From an uncultured Novosphingobium sp. (GTDB lineage Bacteria; Pseudomonadota; Alphaproteobacteria; Sphingomonadales; Sphingomonadaceae): 20,055 nt of DNA. The notes under the pieces were generated by a model. The model searched no databases. It had not been told where the DNA came from and worked only from the letters and a program-made list of their open reading frames with translations. This document shows positions 14,695-20,055 of the stretch, one piece after another. A program made the position numbers and the translations under genes. How positions within the stretch are numbered: the stretch's first letter is position 1; each line of letters opens with the position of its first letter. The DNA lies in NCBI GenBank assembly GCA_937996535.1, contig CALKVF010000026.1, forward strand, positions 1 to 20,055, read 5' to 3'.

Positions 14695-14914
14695 GGCGCT
14701 TTGCGCCTAGCATTGCCGGCCAGCCCTGTCACCACGCCCGGCAGCGGCAGGGGCCGGCGCGAATCATCTTATTGCAACGCAACGAAAAACGACTCGTCGC
14801 GCGACTCTTTCGATTCAGCGAGTCTGGCCTGCCCAAGATTCGCGCCGGCCCGGGCAAGCTGCTAGCGCGCCGCCAGCCTTCGGGCACCAAAGGGCACAAG
14901 GACACAGGGTCGTC
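14695..14914. other. Divergent intergenic region between proA and the M23 peptidase gene
   Basis: This 220-nt gap must hold promoters for both directions. An AT-richer patch near 14764-14790 (ttattgcaacgcaacgaaaa) is the most promoter-like part, but I could not pick convincing -35/-10 pairs on either strand. GACTC/GAGTC repeats occur near 14791-14825 without forming a strong stem. No RNA gene or small ORF is evident. Confidence 0.35.
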
Positions 14915-16078
14915 TTGCAAAAACTGGCCGTTGGCGATCTGATCGATCGCCTGCGGAGCCGCTTCCCGGATCGCGAGTTTTTTATGCGATCGCAGGGGCA
15001 GGTCCGCTTCATCAAGCTTTCCTCGCGCGTGCAGATGATTGCCGCCGGCCTTGTGGCCGTGCTGGCACTCGTCTGGCTGGCGAGCCTCGCGGCCATGGCG
15101 ATCTCCAGCTACCTGTCGACCCGTGACCGGCTGTCGCTGCTCGATCGCGAAGCCCGGGTAACCAGCGCGGAAAGCCGGGTTTCGGCCTATCGCGGCAATC
15201 TCGGCAAGGTCACCGACGATCTGCAAAAGCGGCAGGACTTCATCGAGAAAATGGTCGAAAGCCACCTTGGCGATCTGCCCGACAAGGCGGCCGCCGGCGA
15301 AACCGTGTCGGACAGCAGCAGCGAAGCGGGCAAGACGGTCGACAAGGTCAGCCTGGCGCTGCCCGAAGCTGCCGGGCTCGCCCGAATCGAAGCGCGCCAG
15401 CTGCATCTCGTCGAATCGCTCACGCGGCTGGCCGATCGCCGCGCCGCGGCTGCCGAATCGCGGCTGACCCGGCTGGGGCTCAACCCGCGCGCGATCCTCG
15501 CCTCGCTCGACAATCGCGAAGCCCAGGGCGGCCCGCTGATCGCGCTGGCCACCGCCGCCGACGGCTCGATCGACCCGCGCTTCCAGCGCCTTGGCCTTAG
15601 CCTTGCGCGGATGGACGCGCTCGAACGTTCGGTCGCCGCGCTGCCGCAGGTGCTGCCCGCCAGCCTGGAATATATCTCCTCGGGCTTCGGCTACCGCGCC
15701 GATCCCTTTACCGGCGCGGGCGCGTTTCATCCCGGGCTCGATTTCCGGGGGCCAATCGGCGCACCGATCTATGCCGCCGCGCCCGGCCGGGTCAGCTTCG
15801 TCGGCCAGCGTTCGGGCTATGGCAACTGCGTTGAAATCGACCATGGCAATGGATTGCAGACGCGCTATGCTCACATATCGGGTTTTCGGACACAGGTCGG
15901 CAGGCAGGTCAGCCCCGGCGAAGTGATCGGCCTGATCGGATCGACCGGTCGTTCGACCGGGCCGCACCTGCATTTCGAGGTTCGGATCGCCGACCGCCCC
16001 GTCAACCCTCGCCCCTTTCTTGAGGCCAAGCCCGATGTTTTCCAGAAAACCGTCCCAACCAGCCTACAGCGCCGCTAG
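14915..16078 (+). CDS. Membrane-anchored M23 (LytM-type) endopeptidase
   Basis: The product has 387 residues if translation starts at TTG 14915, which has AGGG 5 nt upstream. The ATG at 14984 is the alternative. A cytoplasmic N-region (FPDREFFMRSQGQVRFIKLS, about 17-36) resembles the N-terminal domain of alphaproteobacterial M23 proteins and favours the longer form. One transmembrane helix spans about 41-64, then a coiled coil near 68-118, a variable linker, and an M23 domain from about 250. The zinc ligands are complete: FHPGLD (H272, D276) and GPHLHFE (H351, H353), plus YAH (H320). It should cleave peptidoglycan cross-links in the periplasm. The bactofilin gene overlaps its 3' end, an arrangement known from shape-controlling systems. 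Confidence 0.94.
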   Translation: MQKLAVGDLIDRLRSRFPDREFFMRSQGQVRFIKLSSRVQMIAAGLVAVLALVWLASLAAMAISSYLSTRDRLSLLDREARVTSAESRVSAYRGNLGKVTDDLQKRQDFIEKMVESHLGDLPDKAAAGETVSDSSSEAGKTVDKVSLALPEAAGLARIEARQLHLVESLTRLADRRAAAAESRLTRLGLNPRAILASLDNREAQGGPLIALATAADGSIDPRFQRLGLSLARMDALERSVAALPQVLPASLEYISSGFGYRADPFTGAGAFHPGLDFRGPIGAPIYAAAPGRVSFVGQRSGYGNCVEIDHGNGLQTRYAHISGFRTQVGRQVSPGEVIGLIGSTGRSTGPHLHFEVRIADRPVNPRPFLEAKPDVFQKTVPTSLQRR

Positions 16079-16451
16079 GAGCACCCCGATGGCCAGTTCC
16101 ACCTTTTCCGTGTTCGGCGCCGACACCCGCATCACCGGCGATGTTTCGGCCAGCGCCGATCTCCACATCGACGGCCGGGTCGAAGGCGATGTCACCTGCA
16201 CCGCGCTGGTCCAGGGCGAATCGAGCGTGATCGTCGGCGCGGTGAAAGCCGAATCGGCCCGCCTCTCGGGCGAAGTGCGCGGCACCATCGCGGTGCGCGA
16301 ACTGGTCGTGCTCAAGACCGCGCGCATCCACGGCGATGTCCACTACGATGCCCTGACGATCGAACAGGGCGCGCAGGTCGATGGCCGCTTCGCCCCGCGC
16401 GCGGCCGAGGAAGAACCCCGCCTGACGCTGGCCGCCGGCACCGAAGCCTGA
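16035..16451 (+). CDS. Bactofilin-family cytoskeletal protein
   Basis: The product has 138 residues from ATG 16035. Bactofilins polymerise through a right-handed beta-helix without nucleotide and often scaffold cell-wall enzymes. The repeated short strands are visible: TRITGDVSASADLHIDGRVEGDVTC, AVKAESARLSGEVRGTIAV, ARIHGDVHYDALTIEQGAQVDGRF. The ATG at 16035 has GAGG 9 nt upstream and yields an MFSRK N-terminus like the membrane-targeting MFSKQ of Caulobacter BacA. A second ATG at 16089 has a stronger AGGAG 7 nt upstream and gives 120 residues without that segment. The first start overlaps the M23 gene by 44 nt. Coupling with M23 suggests the filament positions that hydrolase. A strong terminator follows. 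Confidence 0.93.
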   Translation: MFSRKPSQPAYSAARSTPMASSTFSVFGADTRITGDVSASADLHIDGRVEGDVTCTALVQGESSVIVGAVKAESARLSGEVRGTIAVRELVVLKTARIHGDVHYDALTIEQGAQVDGRFAPRAAEEEPRLTLAAGTEA

Positions 16452-16470
16452 TTTCAGACAGCCGCACACG

Positions 16471-16509
16471 AAAAAGGGCGCCGCTCCAGTACGGAGCGGC
16501 GCCCTTTTT
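16471..16509. terminator. Bidirectional intrinsic terminator
   Basis: A perfect 12-bp GC-rich stem (gggcgccgctcc at 16476-16487 with ggagcggcgccc at 16493-16504) and a 5-nt loop are flanked by five A on the left and five T on the right. It works as an intrinsic terminator in both directions and serves the convergent bactofilin (stop at 16451) and trcR (stop at 16536) genes. Confidence 0.95.
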
Positions 16510-16535
16510 CATGAGCCCTTGCGGGCCGGGAAGAC

Positions 16536-17237
16536 TCAGTCTTCGCCGGCGGCTTCGGCAGCGCGCTTGGCTTCGAGCCAGGCGGCGGCTTCGGCTTCCT
16601 GCGCGGCTTCCGAAGCGGCCTTCGAGGCGGCTTCGCGCTGGGCGCGCAGTTCTTCGATCAGCGCATCGCGATCGTCGCCCAGGCGCGCATCGTCACCGGC
16701 TTCGTCGGCCAGGCCGGCCTTCTTCGCGGCCTTGGCCACGATCGCATCGAGTTCGCGCTGCGAGCACAGGCCGAGCGTAACCGGATCCTTGGGCTGGATG
16801 TTGCTGATGTTCCAGTGGCTGCGATCGCGGATCGCGGCGATGGTGTTGCGGGTGGTGCCGATCAGCTTGCCAACCTGCGCATCCGAGATTTCGGGATGAT
16901 GGCGCAGGATCCAGGCGATGCCATCGGGCTTGTCCTGGCGCTTCGAAACGGGGGTGTAACGTGGGCCCTTGGTGCGGCTGACCGTGACCGGCGCCTTCTG
17001 CATCTTGAGCGCGTAGTTCGCGTCGTCCTGGCCCTTTTCGATTTCGGCCATGGTCAGTTCGCCGGCACGCACGGGATCGCGCCCGGTGTACTTCGAGCTG
17101 GCCAGATCATCGGCCATCGCCTGGACTTCGAGGATGTGCAGACCGCAGAATTCAGCGATCTGTTCAAAGGTCAGCGCGGTGTTGTCGACCAGCCACGAAG
17201 CGGTGGCATGCGGCATCAGCGGGGTCGGCTGGGTCAC
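16536..17237 (-). CDS. trcR: TrcR-type cell-cycle regulator (DUF1013)
   Basis: The product has 233 residues and matches the alphaproteobacterial DUF1013 family, annotated as cell cycle transcriptional regulator TrcR after Caulobacter work. The N-terminal part (WLVDNTALTFEQIAEFCGLH, about 15-34) looks like a helix-turn-helix. A second one is at about 117-137 (ISDAQVGKLIGTTRNTIAAI). The conserved middle carries GPRYTPVSKRQDKPDGIAWILRHHPE. The C-terminal 60 residues are an Ala/Glu-rich helix that may be a coiled coil. Translation starts at GTG 17237 with CGGAG about 7-8 nt upstream; an ATG at 17216 is in frame but has no such site. It ends at the bidirectional terminator. Confidence 0.9.
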   Translation of the reverse strand: MTQPTPLMPHATASWLVDNTALTFEQIAEFCGLHILEVQAMADDLASSKYTGRDPVRAGELTMAEIEKGQDDANYALKMQKAPVTVSRTKGPRYTPVSKRQDKPDGIAWILRHHPEISDAQVGKLIGTTRNTIAAIRDRSHWNISNIQPKDPVTLGLCSQRELDAIVAKAAKKAGLADEAGDDARLGDDRDALIEELRAQREAASKAASEAAQEAEAAAWLEAKRAAEAAGED

Positions 17238-17263
17238 GGGAAATCTCCGTCAGAAATAGATAG

Positions 17264-17285
17264 GGCCGCCCCTTGCGGAGCGGCC
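17264..17285. promoter_or_regulatory. GC-rich hairpin in the trcR leader region
   Basis: ggccgc (17264-17269) and gcggcc (17280-17285) pair around a 10-nt loop between the qor stop and the trcR start. On the minus strand it is followed by ctatctatttctg, not a real T-tract. It could be a weak terminator for qor or leader structure of trcR. Confidence 0.35.
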
Positions 17286-17329
17286 GTTCGGCTGGGGATA
17301 TAGGACAAACCCCTGCGCAGGGCAAGGAT

Positions 17330-18334
17330 TCATCCCACCGCGAGGACGATCTTGCCGATGTGGCTGCCCGCTTCCATCCGCGCATGGGCCGCGGCGACTT
17401 CGGCCAGGGGGAAGGCCTGGTCCATCACCGGGCGCAAGCGCCCTTCCTCGACCAGCGGCCAGGCATTGCGGGCGATTTCCTCGGCCAGCAGGGTCTTGAA
17501 CTCTGCACTGCGCGGCCGCAGCGTCGATCCGGTGAGCGTCAGGCGGCGCACCAGCACGTCGACCATGCTGATCTCGGCGCGGACCCCGCCCTGGACCGCG
17601 ATGGTGACATGGCGGCCATCGACCGCGAGACACTTCATGTTGCGCGCCACATAATCGCCCGCGACCATGTCGAGCACCAGTTCAACGCCCTTGCCCTCGG
17701 TGATCCGGGCAACCTCGGCCACGAAATCGCTGGCCTTGTAGTCAATCGCATGGTCGGCGCCGATCGCCAGCGCGGCGGCGCACTTGTCCGCCCCGCCGCA
17801 GGTCACGATCACGGTCAGCCCGAACAGCTTGCCCAGCATGATCGCCATCGAGCCGATCCCGCTGGTGCCGCCGTGAACCAGCATGGTTTCGCCATCGCAG
17901 GCCCAGCCGCGCTCGAACACGTTGTGCCACACGGTGAACAGGGTTTCCGGCAGCGCCGCCGCCGCATCGAGCGGCAGGCCTTCGGGCACCGGCAGGCAGT
18001 GCCCGGCCACCGCGAGGCAATATTCGGCATAGCCCCCGCCGGTGACCAGCGCGCAAACCGGCTGGCCGAGCAGTTCGATCCCGACCCCTTCGCCCAGCGC
18101 GACGATCACCCCGGCGACTTCGAGCCCGGGGATCGGCGAAGCGCCCGGCGGCGGGGGATAGAACCCCTGCCGCTGCGCCACGTCAGGCCGGTTGACCCCG
18201 GCATAGGCCACGCGGATCAGCACCTGTCCGGCGCCAGGGCGCGGGACGGGGAGAATTTCAGGACGGAAAACATCCGGCCCGCCCGGCGCATCGAATCCCA
18301 TCGCGGTCATCGTTTCCGGAATAAATTCCGTCAT
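17330..18334 (-). CDS. NAD(P)H-quinone oxidoreductase, zinc-less MDR family (PIG3-like)
   Basis: The product has 334 residues, typical of zinc-independent medium-chain reductases. The GroES-like N-terminal domain shows VLIRVAYAGVNRPDVAQRQGFYPPPPGASPIPGLEVAGVI (about 38-77). The Rossmann domain has MLVHGGTSGIGSMAIMLGK (about 150-168), and GVELVLDMVAGDYVARN follows. The N-terminal MTAMGFDAPGGPDV is characteristic of the quinone oxidoreductase/PIG3 group. No structural-zinc cysteine cluster is present. The likely reaction is NADPH-dependent reduction of quinones or related enones; the physiological substrate is unknown. The start at 18334 faces the DUF1192 gene across 92 nt that contain an inverted repeat. 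trcR lies downstream on the same strand, 92 nt away. Confidence 0.92.
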   Translation of the reverse strand: MTEFIPETMTAMGFDAPGGPDVFRPEILPVPRPGAGQVLIRVAYAGVNRPDVAQRQGFYPPPPGASPIPGLEVAGVIVALGEGVGIELLGQPVCALVTGGGYAEYCLAVAGHCLPVPEGLPLDAAAALPETLFTVWHNVFERGWACDGETMLVHGGTSGIGSMAIMLGKLFGLTVIVTCGGADKCAAALAIGADHAIDYKASDFVAEVARITEGKGVELVLDMVAGDYVARNMKCLAVDGRHVTIAVQGGVRAEISMVDVLVRRLTLTGSTLRPRSAEFKTLLAEEIARNAWPLVEEGRLRPVMDQAFPLAEVAAAHARMEAGSHIGKIVLAVG

Positions 18335-18378
18335 TTAATCAGTCCCGTGGCAGCTATGGCACGCCCACAGCCCTAGCC

Positions 18379-18419
18379 GCAGGATCGGTTGACAGCAAGA
18401 GCGCGCCGTCCGATCCTGC
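18379..18419. promoter_or_regulatory. Candidate promoter/operator with 10-bp inverted repeat flanking a TTGACA box
   Basis: gcaggatcgg (18379-18388) and ccgatcctgc (18410-18419) are perfect inverted arms separated by 21 nt, about three helical turns centre to centre. A perfect -35 hexamer TTGACA begins at 18389, directly after the left arm. With a 17-nt spacer the -10 is GATCCT (18412-18417), a weak match inside the right arm. It lies in the divergent region between qor and DUF1192. Regulator binding is inferred. Confidence 0.45.
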
Positions 18420-18426
18420 AAGCGTG

Positions 18427-18630
18427 ATGGACGATGATCTGCCCCGCGCAACCGGCGATGCCGCCAGCCGACTGGCGAAGGAAAGCCTCGATTCGCTCTC
18501 GCAGGACGAACTCGCGCTGCGGATCGCGCTGTGCGAGGCCGAAATCGCCCGGGTGAAGGCCCACCGCGACAAGACCAGCGCCCACCGCGCCGCCGCCGAT
18601 GCGCTGTTCCGCCCACGGGACGCGGGATGA
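18427..18630 (+). CDS. Small DUF1192-family protein
   Basis: The product has 67 residues. The region ESLDSLSQDELALRIALCEAEIARVKAHRDKTSAHRAAADALFRP matches DUF1192, a small alphaproteobacterial family of unknown function that is mostly one amphipathic helix or coiled coil. The ATG at 18427 is chosen; a GTG immediately before it (18424) is also possible. No clear Shine-Dalgarno is present. If the TTGACA promoter upstream is real, transcription would begin close to the start codon, giving a nearly leaderless message. clpA follows after 179 nt. The function is unknown; the position before clpA may be coincidental. Confidence 0.82.
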   Translation: MDDDLPRATGDAASRLAKESLDSLSQDELALRIALCEAEIARVKAHRDKTSAHRAAADALFRPRDAG

Positions 18631-18809
18631 TCCGCGCCGCGGCCTGGGTGGGCGCGGCCCCGACGATTTGCCCGGCGGTGATTGCCCCCCCTGTGATTTG
18701 CAGCAGGGCGCCCCATATAGACCCGGTTAAGATTGCAGGTTCATATGTCTTCGCTTCGGGAACCATGCTCCCGCCAGTGTTCTCGCTTCTGTCAGTGAAA
18801 GCCCGCTAG
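18631..18809. promoter_or_regulatory. clpA upstream region with heat-shock-like -10 box and possible leader ORF
   Basis: The 179-nt gap contains ccccatata at 18711-18719, which matches the sigma-32 (RpoH) -10 consensus CCCCATNTA. The expected -35 (CTTGAA) is poorly matched: only 3 of 6 bases agree at 13-14 nt spacing. After the predicted start there is an 18-codon ORF at 18745-18798 (MSSLREPCSRQCSRFCQ) preceded by AGG. The clpA ATG at 18810 has no strong Shine-Dalgarno of its own. No clpS gene is present in the gap. Confidence 0.35.
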
Positions 18810-20055
18810 ATGCCCAGTTTCGCCCAGAGCCTCGAAAAGACCCTTCACGCCGCGCTGTCCAACGCGGCCGAGCGCAGCCACGAATATGCGACGCTCGAAC
18901 ATCTCCTGCTGGCGCTGATCGACGATCCCGATGCCGCGCAGGTGATGCAGGCCTGCGGGGTCGACATGGGCGAACTGGGCGACGTGGTGCGCCAGTATCT
19001 CGATCAGGAATACCAGTCGCTCAAGACCCAGGAAAAGGGCGATCCGGCCCCGACCGCGGGTTTCCAGCGGGTAATCCAGCGCGCGATCCTGCACGTCCAG
19101 TCCTCGGGCAAGGATACGGTCACCGGCGCCAACGTGCTGGTCGCCCTGTTTTCCGAGCGCGACAGCTACGCCGTCTATTTCCTCCAGCAGCAGGACATGA
19201 GCCGGCTCGACGCGGTCAGCTATATCAGCCACGGCATCGGCAAGGGCGGCAAGCGGATCGAGGAGCGTAATCCCAAGGGCGCCGAGGCGGAAACCCCGCC
19301 GGCGGAAGACAAGGCCGCAGCCAAGGACGGCAAGAAGGATTCCGCGCTCGACCAGTTCTGCGTCAATCTCAACGAGAAGGCCCAGGCCGGCAAGGTCGAT
19401 CCGCTGATCGGGCGCGGGCCCGAGGTCGATCGCACGATCCAGATCCTGTGCCGCCGCTCGAAGAACAATCCGCTCTATGTCGGCGATCCGGGCGTGGGCA
19501 AGACCGCCATCGCCGAGGGTCTGGCGCGCAAGATCATCGAAGGCGAAGTGCCCGAAGTGCTGGCCAATGCGGTGATCTATTCGCTCGACATGGGCGCGCT
19601 GCTGGCGGGCACGCGCTATCGCGGCGATTTCGAGGAGCGGCTCAAGCAGGTCGTGAGCGAGCTTGAGAAGATGCCCGACGCGGTGCTGTTCATCGACGAA
19701 ATCCACACCGTGATCGGCGCGGGCGCAACCAGCGGCGGGGCGATGGACGCCTCGAACCTCTTGAAGCCCGCGCTATCGGGCGGGACGATCCGCTGCATCG
19801 GCTCGACCACCTACAAGGAATTCCGCAACCACTTCGAAAAGGACCGCGCGCTGCTCCGCCGGTTCCAGAAGATCGACGTCAACGAACCGACGATCGAGGA
19901 CACGATCAAGATCCTCAAGGGTCTGCGCAGCGCTTTCGAGGACCACCACAAGGTCAAGTACACCCCCGAGGCGATCAAGACCGCGGTGGAACTCTCGGCC
20001 CGCTACATCAACGACCGCAAGCTGCCCGACAAGGCGATCGACGTGATCGACGAGG
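18810..20055 (+). CDS. clpA: ATP-dependent Clp protease ATP-binding subunit ClpA, N-terminal 415 codons (cut by window end)
   Basis: The frame is open from ATG 18810 to the window end. The Clp N-domain covers about residues 1-145 (FAQSLEKTLHAALSNAAERSHEYATLEHLLLALI...), where ClpS normally docks. A charged linker rich in Lys/Glu/Ala spans about 146-180. The first AAA+ domain has Walker A GDPGVGKT (215-222), the substrate loop GTRYRGDFEERLK, Walker B AVLFIDEIHT (D286, E287), sensor-1 GSTTYKEF and the LLRRFQKI arginine region. The sequence up to INDRKLPDKAIDVIDE is typical ClpA rather than ClpB, which has a long middle coiled coil. ClpA unfolds substrates for ClpP, including N-degron proteins. 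The second AAA+ domain and ClpP-binding loop are outside the window. Confidence 0.95.
   Translation, partial: MPSFAQSLEKTLHAALSNAAERSHEYATLEHLLLALIDDPDAAQVMQACGVDMGELGDVVRQYLDQEYQSLKTQEKGDPAPTAGFQRVIQRAILHVQSSGKDTVTGANVLVALFSERDSYAVYFLQQQDMSRLDAVSYISHGIGKGGKRIEERNPKGAEAETPPAEDKAAAKDGKKDSALDQFCVNLNEKAQAGKVDPLIGRGPEVDRTIQILCRRSKNNPLYVGDPGVGKTAIAEGLARKIIEGEVPEVLANAVIYSLDMGALLAGTRYRGDFEERLKQVVSELEKMPDAVLFIDEIHTVIGAGATSGGAMDASNLLKPALSGGTIRCIGSTTYKEFRNHFEKDRALLRRFQKIDVNEPTIEDTIKILKGLRSAFEDHHKVKYTPEAIKTAVELSARYINDRKLPDKAIDVIDE

Noticed and set aside
13162..14865. A 567-codon open frame on the plus strand
   Set aside because: It lies opposite proA and nadD. The frame is open because of high GC in third positions, and the translation is low-complexity Arg/Gly/His without domains.
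14729..15973. A 414-codon open frame on the minus strand
   Set aside because: It is antisense to the M23 peptidase with intact zinc ligands and has no domain of its own.
16471..16509. Third copy of the dispersed palindrome
   Set aside because: It contains GTAC in the loop but has a different stem and flanking A5/T5 runs, so it is an ordinary bidirectional terminator.
17273..18376. A 367-codon open frame on the plus strand
   Set aside because: It is antisense to the quinone oxidoreductase and has the His/Arg/Asp-rich composition typical of shadows.
18792..19706. A 304-codon open frame on the minus strand
   Set aside because: It is antisense to clpA, whose Walker motifs are clear.

Overview
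The window is GC-rich DNA (roughly two thirds G+C by eye) from an alphaproteobacterium. The gene set points to the order Sphingomonadales: a 267-aa FabI of the alphaproteobacterial type, TrcR/DUF1013, DUF1192, an M23 peptidase followed by a bactofilin, and a proA-nadD-rsfS-rlmH-M23-S41 run. The genus cannot be resolved by reading alone. This is chromosomal housekeeping sequence. I see no transposase, integrase, phage gene, CRISPR array, tRNA or rRNA.

Left part (1-2671). A truncated manC (GDP-mannose pyrophosphorylase) runs off the left edge on the minus strand and lies behind a small cysteine-rich membrane protein. Facing away from these is a lipoprotein of the class C beta-lactamase/NylB-like serine hydrolase family, followed by fcl (GDP-L-fucose synthase). 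manC and fcl together suggest a GDP-sugar/surface polysaccharide locus. Positions 2675-4247 (minus) hold pdxH and a FieF-like cation efflux gene. Positions 4375-7198 (plus) hold a likely operon of a CbpA-like DnaJ protein, a YihY/BrkB membrane protein and fabI.

Central part (7259-14694, minus strand). This is a long co-directional run. Read in transcription order it is proA, nadD, rsfS, hairpin, rlmH, EnvC-like LytM factor, S41 protease, dsbB, coq7, hairpin, secreted coiled-coil protein. It covers proline and NAD synthesis, ribosome silencing and modification, cell-wall remodelling, periplasmic proteolysis, disulfide formation and ubiquinone synthesis. The two hairpins are long, near-identical palindromes that share a GGTACC-containing 16-nt loop. 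They divide the run into three blocks.

Right part (14915-20055). A catalytically complete M23 peptidase overlaps a bactofilin gene, followed by a strong bidirectional terminator. Then come trcR and a quinone oxidoreductase on the minus strand, a divergent small DUF1192 gene, and the first 415 codons of clpA, cut off by the window end.

I did not find an obviously new multi-gene system. The best leads are the covarying GGTACC-loop palindrome family, the divergent cysteine-rich protein/serine hydrolase pair, an apparent non-canonical nadD start, two possible bactofilin starts, and dyad-symmetric sites in the fcl and DUF1192/qor promoter regions. Intergenic stretches are all under 300 bases.
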